Shown here piece by piece: positions 10,073 through 22,300 of a stretch of DNA of 64,000 nucleotides; positions within the stretch are counted from its first letter, which is position 1, and each line of letters starts with the position of its first letter. The translations under genes and the position numbers were made by a program. Below the pieces are notes generated by a model that was not told where the DNA came from, made no database searches, and saw nothing but the letters and a program-made list of their open reading frames with translations. The stretch is from Phymatolithon calcareum. Its lineage: Eukaryota; Rhodophyta; Florideophyceae; Hapalidiales. The DNA is taken from positions 744,001-808,000 of the forward strand of contig OZ345380.1 of NCBI GenBank assembly GCA_977006965.1, read 5' to 3'.

Positions 10073-11849
10073 GAGGACGGCACCAAGAAGCTCGACGGTA
10101 AACTTCAGGTGGCTCTTGCGGAGTTCTGCCGTGAAGCTCGGCGAGAGTCCCCCTTCTCATGCGGTTCTAACATTGACATTCGCCCGACTTCAAGAAGAAG
10201 AAAATTGTGCCAGAAATGTCTGCACGTTTGCCGTCTGCTCGGAAGGTGGATGGGCGACATTGTGAAATCGGTTTCACGAACTATTTTCCCGTTTTTTGGT
10301 CTGATTTCCGGGGATCTCCCGCGGAGCGTGGTCCATTTTTCCCTCCCCGTAAATAGGCCTGTAATCAAGAATTCAAGACGATCCGCGGTCACACAAGGGC
10401 AATCGTTCCAATCTCGGGATCTAAATATGGACCTCATAATTCCTCATATATTTGAGGTTCACCGCATTTGCCCTTTGAGTAGGGGGCCGTGTGGTGCAAT
10501 GCTCTGTGAGATATTTTTCCTTTTCTTCTTCCCCCTTTCTGTAAGCAGTCAACTGTATGCTACTGAGCCTTATAGTGTAGTGCACGACGGTTTCGAGGAG
10601 GAAACAAGGAGGAACTGGGCTCTGCGATTCCGGCTCCATCGCTGACTGATGCCGAGCTCGGGTCAGCGCGTTGCTATTGCCGCAACGAAACCTACTCCGG
10701 TAAAGCTCTATCTTCTGTTTTTTTCGTCTTATCTCTCTCTCTTTCTATCCTCGCTCAGCCGTTCCCGCGTGCGGTCTTACAAACTGCGACTACAGCGCGA
10801 GTTCGATTCGCTCTGCCGTGCTACTAAGGAAAGAGGGTCTCGAACACCCTCCTCGACGAGCCCTCAATACGTTTTTGCACGACACTGGGAAATGTGCTCC
10901 GAAGACGATACATCGCTTTTTCCGGTTTTCCCCTTTGGGTGTGTCTTTTCCGTCGGTCACATTCAGTCTCTCCCGCTAAACACTGCGTCACTCCCGCTTT
11001 TCTTTTGCTTTATGACCCTGTTCTTCCCTGTCTTTGTGTAAACTGAGCACTATTTTTCTTCGCGCTATATACAACTCTGTAGTGTTCTTGGCTGATATCC
11101 ATGTATGTTCACAGGCCTAAAAGCTTGAAAGATATATTATGCAAAATATGAAGAATGGAAAAATAGAAAAAAAATTAGCCGTTGAGACTGTTCTTCTCGA
11201 GTGGGACGGCACACAGTCATCTAACTTGTAAATATGGACCAACGTCAGCGTTGGGGAAATTCCCTCCAAATTCGTGCGCGACGTTCATCACGGCGAACGA
11301 GTATCGGCTAAATGGGATGAAAGCTGGTACAATGCGAAGCTTGAAATTTTCCACGAACAACGACATCAGCAAAACGCAGCGGTGTCGAAATTTATGACCC
11401 TTTACGGCAAACCACCGGACATTATTCTTTCATATGACGACGGTGACGAACATGCTCATGCCTCAAGCCCGACAGCTTCGAAGCAGCGTGCGATTCTTTG
11501 TGATGAGGATGGAGACACTCTCGCCATGTACAGAAACGTCCCGGACAATTTCGGGCGTGAGGGGGGTGGGCGGGGTTTTACTGACGCGCGGAAATGACAC
11601 GGTGAAGGAACTGTCCGTCCCCACAGGAGCTGTCGGATCTTTATACGACGCGCCTTCCAAGAAGCGCTGAAGATATCCTTTGCACCTGGAAACACTCTAA
11701 GATGGTTCACCGTAAGCAGAAGTTGCATCGATACTATTAGCGGACTCCGGGAAATGATACGGAAACTTTGGGGCCCTATGGAGCAAGTGATGTCCAAGGA
11801 TATTTTCCTTGAAGGTATTTGGACACCAAATCCCTGCTGAATTCCAAAA
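10073..11849. other. No clear gene; CT-rich tract and a weak Tudor-like fragment
   Basis: 10480-11040 is pyrimidine-rich on the plus strand with runs of TCTCTC and TTTTC; its longest frame is low in complexity and is not supported as a gene. At 11274-11440 a plus-strand frame reads GERVSAKWDESWYNAKL and later a YDDGDEH motif. This is reminiscent of a Tudor/Agenet-type beta-barrel (V-x-A-K-W-x-x-x-W-Y-x-A), but it is too short and broken to call. Confidence 0.25.
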
Positions 11850-12197
11850 AATGATGCCGTCGACGAATTAGCAAAACGATCTTATTGCGAATTAAGCCTA
11901 TTGAATCATCAGAAAGTTTTCCTGACACTCTAGGCAGCGCGATCAATCATTAGCCCTTCCTTACGAGCCGAAACTGTCGCCATTCCGACACTTCCCCGAA
12001 AGATGATCATTTCGCACAGATGGGCAGAAGTGATCTTACACCAGCTGAATGGAGACTGTACGCCCATGGTGGAAGTGTTTAGGCATGGAGACACAAGGTC
12101 GCACGACGAAATGTGCAAAACTTGTAACTCTGGTTGTAAGGGAACTGCCGAGCACCTGATTTTAAAGCGTGTGGAGCGTTCCGTCTCCAGACGTTAG
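11850..12197 (+). pseudogene. LINE remnant: RNase H end and C-terminal zinc finger
   Basis: A single frame with one stop near 11932 contains DAVDELAKRS, matching the end of the RNase H domain of I-type LINEs (G-N-E-x-A-D-x-L-A-K). Then come a helix and CKTCNSGCKGTAEHLIL, the C-x2-C ... E-H-L/I-L pattern of the zinc finger near the end of LINE ORF2. The reverse transcriptase proper is not recognisable upstream, so the piece is 5'-truncated, as is usual for LINE insertions. Confidence 0.55.
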
Positions 12198-12517
12198 TTT
12201 ATTGGTAGAGTGGATACAAAAACTGTAGAAGAACTATGCCGTGAGAGACCCTTCGCAATACCCAAATTTCTGAACAATGAAAAGCTGTTGCAGAACAGCT
12301 TTAGGTACTTACCGTCAGTGCGAGCGATCTTTCCGCAAGAAAGAAATAAAGAAAGAATCGGAGCCCTCGAAAAAAGGCAACTTTCATGAAATCTATTTCT
12401 GGGATTTGCTTTTTCGAGAAATAGTGCAGAATATCGGGCAAGCAAACAAAATATTTTTTAAATTGAGGAAATTAATAAAATGACCACGTAGTTTGCCATT
12501 TCGCTATACTAAAGCAA
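12198..12517. other. No gene seen
   Basis: An A-rich stretch follows the LINE remnant and includes poly-A-like runs near 12450-12480, which may be the LINE 3' tail. Nothing else is recognisable. Confidence 0.3.
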
Positions 12518-14695
12518 GTGTCTGTTTTTCTATCTGTCTGTGCCTTTGTTTGTCACCGTCTGCGCCCACTTAAATCTCATTGGATAGATGACTCTTCCAG
12601 TTCCTGAGTAGGAGCATATAACTGGATGAATCAAATTTCTTGGGTGGTTCGAAATTTAACGATTATCATACGGCGCGCTGTAACCTCTCGCAGGGCACCT
12701 GGCCCATGCGCGCGGCGAATAGAATTTTTGTATGAAACATTTTTTGAACAACAATGATTTTTGCACGTAAAACGTTTTCGGCCAATCACATTCACGAAGG
12801 GTGCTGGCGAATGCGAGTGGGGTAACGTACCAATAGAATACGCAGAAAGGGAGAGAAGTTCCAAGAAGGGCACAAGGGGAGAATGGAGAGTGACACAAGG
12901 GCGCAAGGAGTAGAAGGATAGTGGCAGAACGGGCGTACTAAGGGAAAAAGGATCTCGAAAAGCTGCGCAAGTAGTATATGAAGACAAATAGATTAAAAGA
13001 GCAATGAAAAGAAGGGCAGACGGAGTACAAGAGGAGTTAAGACAGGGTCAAAAGAGATAAAAAAGGAGTGATACAAAGCGCACAAGGGGTAGAAGCCATG
13101 TTCCAAGAAGAACAAAGGGGAAAAAGGGGACGAGCAAGGAGGCCACATGAGATACAATGTGAGTGACACAAGGGGTGGAAACGTTAAAACGGAAGTGAAA
13201 CGAAGGTCGTACAGATGGCAATGGAATAGCCCAAGTGACGAAAGGAGTAAGCTCAGAGTGACAAAAAGAGTGAAGTGGAGCGCAGCAGGGGCGAACAGGT
13301 GAGCAACGAGAGCGGCGGTGCATAGCATGCGAGTAATGAGAAGTGTAGTGGATGAGCAGGCCAAGGAGCGAAATGTGGGGATAATCGAGCACAGCACAAT
13401 GACACATGAAGTGGAGCAAGAGCATGAGAGTGGCACGCTGGGTAGGGCAGGACACAAGACTCACAAGATTGGCAAACAAGGGTTAGCGGAAGGAAAGAAT
13501 ACAGAACACGGGGATAGAGGGGCGACGGAGAAGAACGCTAAATTGGAGGACTGGGTTTTTCGGATAAAGGATAGGAGCATGCTTCGTTTTGGCTCAAGGG
13601 GCATAAGGAGTGACAAGAAGGACACAAGAGGTCAAAGAGTGAGTGGCATGGAGAGGTGAAGGTAGAGCGAAGTGACAAATGGGAAGGAGGGATAGAAAGG
13701 GGAGTGTCACAAGAGGCGTACCAGTGGCTACAGCGTGACAGAAAAGAAAAAAGCTAACTAAAATAAATAGTGTCAAGTGAATCATGGGACGAGATCGACA
13801 CAAGGGGGAGGGGGTCGTAAAATTGGAGTGACACAAAAGACGCACCAGGCATAATGGGGTGACACAGGGATGTAAGGAGCGGACTCGAGGGATATAGGGG
13901 AGGTTCAAGAAGGGTGCAATAGGAAAATGGAGATGGACAAAACGGAGGCAAGTGTAGAAGGAGACTGGTACAAGGGGAGTACAAACGGAAAGAGAGCGGG
14001 ACAAAGTTCCGAAAGGAGTAAATTTAGAGAAACGCAAAGAGTTAAAGGGGAGTGATGACAAGGGCACAAGGGGTAGAAGCGATGTGCCCATAAGGGCAAA
14101 GGGGGAAAAAAGGGCCGAGCACAAGTGATGAAATGGAAGTGATGCAAAACGCGGAAGGGTTAAAGCGAGAGCGACACGGGAGGCGTATCGAGGGCTGCGG
14201 AGTGATGAAATTTTCGAAAGTAGTAAGCGGATAGTGGCACAAATGGTGAATAGGAAAAATACAGAGTGATACAGGGCGGATGGAGGAGGAACGAGAGAGC
14301 CGATACACAGCACGCGAGTAAATACAAGTGTGGCGGATCAGTAGGCGAAGAGTGAAATTTGGGGCTGACGGAGTGCAGACCAGTGACGCATGGAGCGGAG
14401 CAAGGACACGAGCTGGAACGTTGGGCAGATCAGGACACGGGATTCACATGAGGACGGACAAGGGTTAGCGGAGGGTAAATATGCAAAACACGAAGACGGG
14501 AGGGGGACGGAGAAGGACACTAAATTGGAGGAATAGATCTTTTGTTTAAGTTCTCCATACTTTACACTCTTCATTTTCTATCTTTAGCATAGGCGTAAAG
14601 CGCCGCCACGGAGCTACTTGTCCACTACTGCTAAAATCGCTGTCTGTCTGTGTGTGTGTCTCTCGGTGTCTCTTGATTCTCATTGGTTACTTTTT
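12518..14695. repeat. Purine-rich satellite with about 1-kb higher-order repeat
   Basis: From about 12840 to 14540 the plus strand is strikingly rich in A and G and is built from degenerate short units around GAGTGACACAAGGGG. Above this lies a longer period. The segment around 12859-13560 recurs at 13904-14540. Anchors are TTC(C)AAGAAGGG (12859/13904), CACAAGGGGTAGAAGC (13081/14065), GGTTAGCGGA (13491/14463) and AATTGGAGGA (13541/14523). A CT-rich segment containing CTGTCTGT and TCTCATTGG lies on both sides, at about 12530-12590 and 14640-14690. No coding signal is credible; long minus-strand frames in it are low-complexity. Confidence 0.8.
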
Positions 14696-14906
14696 TACAA
14701 GATAAGTTTCAACAGGATGGATACGCATTGAGGTGAGGGATCACTCGGAATCCCTAGTGTTCTTCTTTTTGCGGGAAATGTATTGTCTGTATGCAGTAAC
14801 GTTTACATTTAGTCATGTTACTGTGTTTGTCTGTTACATAAAACTACTATATATTTCCGTTACAAGTTGTGTGCGTGCCCGTTACAAATTTCGAGCTTGA
14901 GTACTG

Positions 14907-15100
14907 TATATAAAGGAGTGAGAAAGTTTTGCCGCGCGAGAAATATGTTGGTTGACTATGCTGCGGGTTGACCATTCGGCTGTTTGAGACCACCTGGTTC
15001 TCGGACCGGACCGTTCGAGGACTCTGGACTGTAATTGATTTTTTAATTAATTTGGTATTTAATTTAATTAGCTTTTTACTTTTCATATTAATAATTACAG
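14907..15100 (+). promoter_or_regulatory. TATA box followed by probable 5'-leader intron
   Basis: TATATAAAGG lies at 14907-14916. About 115 bases further a 70-nt segment, 15031-15100, begins GTAATTG, is very AT-rich with a polypyrimidine-like end, and closes TTACAG, fitting a GT-AG intron of the size seen elsewhere in the window. Together they look like a promoter with a leader intron. Downstream I find no clear gene before the Helitron frame at 15914. The short frame at 15338-15580 is unrecognised. An LTR origin is possible. Confidence 0.4.
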
Positions 15101-15913
15101 TTCAGGGGACCAGTGGAGTGCAGAGATTCGCACTGCTATACCCCCCATTCCGTTGACATATCTGGCTTCCTGACGAGTCCGTAAGAATCCGCGAGCGGGC
15201 ACGTGAGGATCTGTCGGAGCCCGATTCGCTGTCCCACCTCTGCCAGAGTGCGCTTAAGGGCTCTCTCTCGTGCAGAGTGACCTTGCCTAAAGGAGGACCT
15301 TGCAGATTCTCCTTTGGACGCTCTGCTTGCTGGGTGAATGTCAGAAAAAGGTAGCAGGGCCACAGTCAGCGCCGGTTGGTTAGCACGGGAGGTAATCGCA
15401 GCTAACGGTTGGAAGTCGCGCGTGAGAAGCAGACGGCGGAAACTCGAAGGGAGGTACCAAGCGGCGTACAAATCAGTTTTTGGGGACGGATCCGAGGAAA
15501 AGCTCAGTGCAGTTTGTAGGTGCTTGAGGACCTCTACCTTTTTAAATCCACGGGAGCACCTCTTACATCGCAAAGATTGAAAAAGCAGGCCAAGCCCGAC
15601 TGTTAAGCTATCCTGCGCTTGCACGTCGCACAGCTCGAACGGTGTTTGAGTACACGATGGACAACAAAGTCAGGGGAAAGGGGTTTTTACTGAAGAAGAT
15701 CCGCTGCGGCGAGGCGGTTGGTTGATATTTAGGGAGAAGTCTGGCTGATAAAGAATTTTATAATTCTGTTGTTCGCCTAGGGGACCCTCAACGAGAGCCA
15801 TTGAATTGCGTGTTCCGAAGCAGATATCTTATAGGGTGAAGTCTATAGGAGATTCGACTATCGGTCGGCGCCAGAAGGGATCCCGAACAGATATCTGAAG
15901 AAGAAGATCAAAG

Positions 15914-16636
15914 ATGTCAAGTGCTCAGGATGACAGCTTGAGAGAAGCTCGGGATGCTCAGCAGCACTCTCGGAACGAGGAGCGAAGGAGAAGAAATCGA
16001 GAACGCGCAAGAACTCGAAGAGCGGCGGAGACAGCGGAACAGAGAACGTTACGCCTTGCTGCATCTTCCAAGGCGGTGCGAGTGTCACCTGCTCGAATGA
16101 GTGCTGGACAAGCTCGAGCTCAGCAGAAATTCAACAGGGAGTCTATGCAAGTGTCACGTGCTCAAGAGACCGCTGAAGAAGCTCGAGCTCGGCAGGAATC
16201 CAATAGGGAGGCTATGCAAGTTTCATATGCTCAAGAGACTGCTGAAGATGCTTGAGCTCGGCAGGAATCCAATAGGGAGGCTATGTAAGTGTCACGCTCT
16301 CATGAGTCTGTTGAAGAAGCTCGAGCTCGCCGACGAGCAGATCCAGAAGCAACTCAGCTTGCAAGAAACGTCGTTCAAGAAACATTGGGTCCCGTGGACT
16401 TTGGAGAGATGAATGTCTAGTGCAAGAATTGTCTGGCACTCCATTTTATGGCAGAGCGAAAAGTCGGCGGCTCAATGTCTAATCCAGTGTTCTCTAATTG
16501 CTGTCAGGGAGGCCGTATCACTACGGAGAATATTTCGTCACTGAAAGGCTCTCCTGAGCCTTTGAAAAAGCTGTTGACTGAGAACAACACTGAAGCGAAA
16601 ACGTTTCGTGGAAACATGGACCTAATATCTCAGTAA
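15914..16636 (+). pseudogene. Helitron helicase-like protein, N-terminal fragment
   Basis: One continuous frame from the ATG at 15914 to TAA at 16636 is interrupted only by three stops (16253, 16286, 16418) and no frameshift. It opens with a highly charged Arg/Glu segment, then four 69-bp (23-residue) tandem repeats starting at 16112, 16181, 16250 and 16319. Next comes a CX2CX3H block at 16421-16444 with LHFMAER, a Cys-Cys pair at 16499-16504 followed by QGG, and a TEAKTFRGN block. That order matches the zinc-finger N-terminus of Helitron Rep/helicase proteins. The Rep HUH and helicase domains are absent, so this is a truncated, dead copy. Confidence 0.75.
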
Positions 16637-17230
16637 TATCTCGAAATAAGCAGACTTCATCGGCGCGAAGCGTCGAAACGGAGCCAATTGTATTTACTAA
16701 AATGACCACGATGCTCATGGTGTTATGACATTGTTCTGTTTTGTCAGCATTCGGCAGCTGGGGCAGCAGATTTTTGTCGGGTCAGAAACTAACTTTATTT
16801 ATTTGCAAAATGAAATCTTTGAGGGCCGTTGGGGCTGGACAACTTCCTTACATGACCGCTTGTTATGCCCTCGTTTGTCGATGCGCTGCAATGGACGCAC
16901 CGGCAACTCGGCTATTTGCGTGGGTTTTTCGTCTCACGTGCTAATGCGAAAGATTGCGTCTTATCGTCTTGTTGCTTATTGGAGCAGAACAATTTCCTAA
17001 AAGATGGGAAAACCAATAAGTAACGATTTATTTCGAGCAAAGTGCCATTGCGGCACCTAATATTACTGTAAATTGCTACAAGGAGTAAACGAACCTAGAA
17101 ACTGGACCGTGGACGGAGTGCTGACAGAAATGATCGATATCATAGTACCACAGGTGCCTCGTTGTCATTTTAGTAATTTCCTCTTTTAAATTTAAAAATG
17201 TAAGGTAAGCTCCGTGACCTCTACCAGATA
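16637..17230. other. No gene seen
   Basis: AT-rich sequence without recognisable coding families. A plus-strand frame at 16725-17000 is not supported by motif or composition. Confidence 0.3.
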
Positions 17231-17270
17231 ACCTTCACTTTCAAGAATCTAGATTCTTGAAAGTGAAGGT
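17231..17270. repeat. Perfect 40-bp palindrome
   Basis: Two 20-base arms meet without a spacer, centred between 17250 and 17251; the left arm starts ACCTTCACTT. It lies about 70 bases beyond the stop codon of the AAA gene that ends at 17343, so it could fold in the 3' region of that transcript. One of about eleven such palindromes in the window. Confidence 0.95.
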
Positions 17271-17342
17271 ACAATACTCGTGGATGGACAGAGGATACCC
17301 TAAAAAAAGGAGACCATTACATGGAGGACTGAGGTAAAGTGT

Positions 17343-19301
17343 CTACGTGGTATAACTAGGAACACTATCGTTCTTGCTATGCGGATAATATTCCTCAAAG
17401 AATTCGTCTACAGCTGCCACGCTCTCCTCCGCGGTTTTGCCTCTGGTGTAAATGAAATGCTCTTGTACCGTTGCAATTGACCGAGCTTCCTTCTCTGGTC
17501 TCGCAAACACCAGGTCTGAAAACTTCTGCGCCACAGCCTCATCCGCATCGGGATAGAAACTCAGGAAATAGTTCTTCATCTGAGTCCTGTTCGGTGCTTT
17601 GAATTCGAAGCGACGATCCACACGCCCGGCACGAGTGAGAGCGGGATCGAGTCTTTCAGGGTGATTCGTGGTCATTACCGTTAGGACGCCATCTGCAGAG
17701 ACAAGTCCATCCAGCGCGTTCAGAAGTCCAGAAAACGAAACGAGTGAGCGCGTCTCTGATTTGCGCCTTTCGTTGAATAAGACATCAATATCCTGCAGAT
17801 GCAGAAACAGAAGAGCAGGGACATGAATGGCGCTGTTAGTTTGAAATTGAACTTAAAGAAGAAATGCAGGAGGAGCAGGAAAGCGTACCTCAATGATGAG
17901 CATCCCCGGTTTTGGAAGATTCATGACGGCTTGCTGTAGCGTCTTGTTTTGAAAATGATCATCGCTCAGCGACAAAAAGCATGCCATCAGGCCCATTTCT
18001 CCAGCAAGGGCTCGGATCGTTGACGTCTTTCCGACGCCAGGAGGCCCGCAAAACATATAGCACCTACGGTGTGGCAAGCCGTGGTCCATGTACCACTTCC
18101 TGGTGGTCTTGGATTGAAAATCTTTGAAGTCTGCAATGATCATCTCACGCTGCCCCTCTCTCAACACGATACTCTCCAAAGATCTCGAATCTTTCCGCCC
18201 AACCAGTTTCCAACGCGCATTGCCGTCTTTATCAACTTGAAGCAGATGCAAAGTGTATTTCCTCGACTTCGGTGGAGCTTTGTACGGTGGTGCCTTGTTC
18301 CGTTCATAGTGCCACTGTTTGGCATGTTTACAGAAATCCTTGAGAGCAACCGGCGTGTTGGCATACATAATTAAGGCTCGGTTGTCTTCATCCGTTCGAC
18401 GCTGGTTGCGGGCAATGATAAGATTGCCATTGTGAGAAATCTTTGCGTATCCCAGCCCAAACGAGTACTTTGGCGCGGTAGAGTCACGGGGCTCAAGCTT
18501 TCCTTCACTTGGTGTCGGGCGAGGTGGACGGTGTCGTATGGAGCCGGTTAACGTGGAGAGAACGCCAGGGTAGTGGCGATCATTTAGGGCGTCCATTCTT
18601 TCTACCGATTTGACAAGAGATTCTTCATACATTCGCATGTCTTCGGCGTCCTGAGACTCGGAAGAATTTGTCTTAGCGTTTGCGCCATTGGCTGGTGCCG
18701 TGTGGTTGCCGGACAGGGGCTTCTTCCCAGAGTCATCAACGTTGGTCCTTGAACCCGTTTGCGCAGCACAGATGGGGTGGGTAGAAGTCTTGTTGCCCAC
18801 TTGCTTCAGATCTGCGTCTTGAACAGGGACGGGAGGGTCAGAAACTTCGATGTCGTCCGTGTCACAGCGGGTGTTCTCAACAAGAGTGGATGCATCGTCC
18901 ATGCTGCGGCCCTCAATCTGCGATTTCTCCTCTTCTTCGACATGGACGGGGGCAGTCTGAGCCACTGTGGACGAGTTCTCTTCTTTTTTCTCTGCCACTG
19001 GGAGAACGGCAGAGACTTTCTCTTTTCCTTCTGGCTCCGGCGGTATGTACTCGTCGACGTCGACCCCATGATGATACACGTAGTCAACCAGAACTTTGTA
19101 CAGGGTATTCTTTCTTCTCACAACTTCAATGCGCGGTACGAATTTGCCGGGCACTGACAGCATCTTTCCGATCCATTCTGGTGATACTTCAGCTCCAACA
19201 TCGTCTATCATGCACTTGCACGATGACTCTGGTATTCTACAAATAGACGTTGTAGATCCGTCCTGTTCGGCGTTCATTGTCTTGTTCTTCGGTCGTAGCA
19301 T
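17343..19301 (-). CDS. BCS1-like AAA ATPase, copy 1 (two exons)
   Basis: Exons 19301-17889 and 17792-17343 encode about 620 residues from the ATG at 19301. The C-terminal half is a BCS1-type AAA module. A block ending SLESIVLREGQ precedes HRRCYMF and the P-loop GPPGVGKT (about residues 419-426). Walker B is LIIEDID, and TNHPERLDPALTRAGRVDRR supplies sensor and arginine-finger residues. Mitochondrial BCS1 inserts the Rieske protein into complex III, but this protein lacks an obvious N-terminal membrane anchor and has a long acidic, low-complexity middle, so another role is likely. A conserved N-terminal domain (PEW ... VDVDE) is shared only with copy 2. A 96-nt GT-AG intron with in-frame stops splits Walker B between Glu and Asp. 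Confidence 0.85.
17793..17888 (-). other. Intron of AAA copy 1
   Basis: 96-nt GT-AG intron beginning GTACGC and ending CTGCAG on the minus strand. It lies at the same position as the intron of copy 2, but its sequence is unrelated and contains a stop in frame. Confidence 0.85.
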
Positions 19302-22300
19302 GCAAATGGACGCCGTGCTTGCACGTTTTAAGTTTCAGATGTTCATTCTAATGAGACATGGGGCGAACGGAATATCTGCATCGCTTTCCACGGTACATCA
19401 GCCAATTAATCGAAAGCTAAACTGCGATAGAATGAAAACCTGAAGTGAGGTTGAAGTAAGACTGAACAGAAAGTCCACCTCCTTCCAGTAATATGCAGTA
19501 ATTCTCTGCGTACATCTGCGAGACGGGCGCGTGCACGTGCAGCAAAGCAGTAGGGACGTGTCCCTCAGAGTGTATCGGTATACTACACCTGTATTAGTTG
19601 GAAACGAGAAAGTTTTTCTTATTTTTGCTGCAAAACACCTGGTGTAGGCACGTGGAAAAATGACAAGAGACTCAACAAGATTTGAGGAATGGAAGACTTG
19701 TATAAATAGTACGCCCCTGTCTGAGTTTTTCTTTTTTGGTGAGTCTAATAGGGGAGTACATTGGAGTCGGTTGCGATATAGCAAGTACCCCTTGAAACTA
19801 ATTCCAAAAAGTTCGTTTTTAGTTTTCCGCAAGATCTGTGACACACATCGGGTGCCCAATATTGTGGCATCTTGTTGCTTTCTTGAGCTAAGAGCACCAG
19901 GGATTGGGCACATGTTTCCACGCGGCACCAGACTCAACAGAAAAAATGCCCTTATCTCGAAACTTGGTGAACGCACTAGAGCTGTGTCGGTAGTGGAAGG
20001 TCAGAAGGGTGGATTCCCCGAGGTAATCGCATCCTATAATGCTACCGGGCCTGACCCAGCGCACCTGACGAGCTTCATCCAGAGCTCAATCTGGTCAAAC
20101 CCAGGACTTTCGGTTCTCTAAACTAGACTACAAGATCAAATGAGATGGAAGGGCGGGAGAACAAAGAAACATTTGGTCGATGCGGTAGAGCGAGAGGAGG
20201 CGGATGTTGCAGTGCTGCCCCTTGGTTACTTTGTGTTAAGGTGCTCGAGGTCGAGTGTTAGCATGTGCTGTGATCAGGAGCTCCGAATCTTTAGGAACAT
20301 TGGATATAGGTCCACAGCTGGTCGACGTTGGACCGGGTCCATGACGGTTACTGCTGTCTACGAGTTGGGTATCTTGAGGTCGAGTACACCGGGTGAAATG
20401 AAGTGTCGTTCCTCCAAAGGATGCAGGAACCTTTACAAAGAGCATCTGGTCAACTATCTTCTTCCACATGTGGTGCGTGCGTGTGGACCGACAGATGGTC
20501 GACCGATGCGAAATCACGATTTGATAGTTTTTGCAAAGCCGATGGCCACCCTGAACCATATTAAGGAAGTTCGTCCGAACCTCTGAAACGAAGTCAAAGT
20601 TGCGGGTGAAGAAAATTATCTGGAGACAATCGGAAGTCTACCAGGTATGGTTCGCGTTGGATAATGAAAAAGACTGTGTAGGCGGCGGTATGAACTATTG
20701 TTTCAAGACCTGAGCTTCACTGGAAATCAGGAGCCTGGACTTCGGAGGGAGTCCTAGAGGCGGGCCGTCCTAATTCCGTCCTTAGGGGTGCTCATCCATG
20801 CAGTGTGACCCTCTTCAACACTGCTGACCTCGAGATAATCTCGACTCATTATTCGACAAGTACTACATTCTTTGGAGACTGTTCCTTGATAAGCAGTTCA
20901 AATGTGATTCCATCCTGTTCGGGAATTATTCACTATACAGCTTTTCGAGTAGTGTCGACCGAATACGCACTTCACAACAAAGTTGAAATTGTGTTTTAGC
21001 TCTGGTGCCGTCAGGACTGCATAACTCATACAGTACAATACTTCCAAATTAACGTATTATATTTCTTGGCTTGTATTGGCGAATTGATATTCTGCAGAAT
21101 TGCGGATGTAGGCACTGGCATGACGGGGCCCCATGCGATAATGCTGTCCTCACTCCTGGGCGCCCTTGCGGCGCCCATCGCATCGTACAGGGTCTAACCG
21201 AGCGTATTGGGTATCGCGTCATGTCGCAACTCCTGGCGACATGCAGAAACCCAGCAGTCACATCCTAGCGTCAACCCTTGACGAGCCGTGGACCATGATT
21301 AGAGCGATATCACGGTGACTGCAACGACAATGAACTATATGTGCGGCGATACATCCCTGAAATGAGCGCCCTTAGCAGTTCAATTCTCGAGGTTGATTGA
21401 CGGGCGGGACCAAGACAAGCGGAATTTGGGTGACTGATTACCGTCGAGCGGGGCAACTCTCTTCACTCACCGATACTCATCTGGTCAAGCCGGGGACAAG
21501 TTCCAACTTCCATTCGCTGTAGCGTCAGGAATCTACCTGCTGGTCGCAATTGTGAATTTGTCTGTCAAGAACTACGTGCCGGTCATGCCCCGTGCGTCCG
21601 AGTTTTATTGCCATTGCCGGTATCCATCACAAACTTGTCAACCGGTGCAATGTGACGCCGGGGGCCGTTGTTGTCTGCAGCAAATGACCATCGGCTTTTC
21701 TAGGACGCCTCGGCATGAGTTGCTGCGTCTGAACTAGCGGTCGCACTGGTTGCTGATACGACGAGCACAACGCAGGCCATGCCGAGTAACATCTACAGCG
21801 CCTGACTCACGTCATGCTATCGTCACGCCGACGGTCTCAGCTGCCGAGACTAGAATATTACTTCAGCTTACAGGAGCGACCTCGCGGGATTGTGTGGCGA
21901 TGACCAGGCTTTGTCCAACCTTTCGCCACCGGTATTACTCGAGCAGGACAGAAGTCTGAAGGTGTGAGACAACGGCAGAAAAGTTGGTGAATGACGCCAA
22001 TATTTTGACGAAGCGCGTGGAAAGCTGACCATGTGAAGAAAAGGGTTAGTCGTAGTGGCGGCTTTTGTCGAATCGTTCGAGATCAATTTGTGCGGAATCT
22101 ATGCTTGAGACACAAACCCTGGCGGATAAATTCTTGACATGCGTTAGTTTGTGTTTGTCTGTCGACTGGCGAAAGGGCTTAGAACGGAGCGCGGGCGTTG
22201 GGACCACCGTTTATAGCAGTATCCCTGCATGTTTTGTACCGCATCAAATGGGACTATTTTGGTCTGGGCGGACGAAATCGCGGTTCTTTTGGCATGGCGG

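Noticed and set aside
10790-10815. GCGAGTTCGATTCGC, similar to a tRNA T-arm
   Set aside because: No matching A box, anticodon arm or acceptor stem upstream. No tRNA or rRNA gene is seen elsewhere in the window either.
10649-11041. Plus-strand frame with hydrophobic, Ser/Leu-rich translation
   Set aside because: The composition follows from the CT-rich tract and there is no motif; probably not a gene.
12993-14313. Long minus-strand frames of 100-239 codons in the satellite
   Set aside because: Purine-rich repeats read on the other strand give Ser/Leu/Phe/Pro-rich low-complexity frames. Several frames are open at once, with no domain.
15170-15200. CTGACGAGTCCG, reminiscent of a hammerhead ribozyme core
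   Set aside because: The CUGANGA box is present, but stem II is not closed by GGAC and the required GAAA is absent, so the fold cannot form.
20140-20586. Possible Tc1/mariner transposase
   Set aside because: Only the LYKEHLVNYLLPHV segment is suggestive. The catalytic acidic residues and the SPDLNPIE-type block are not found.
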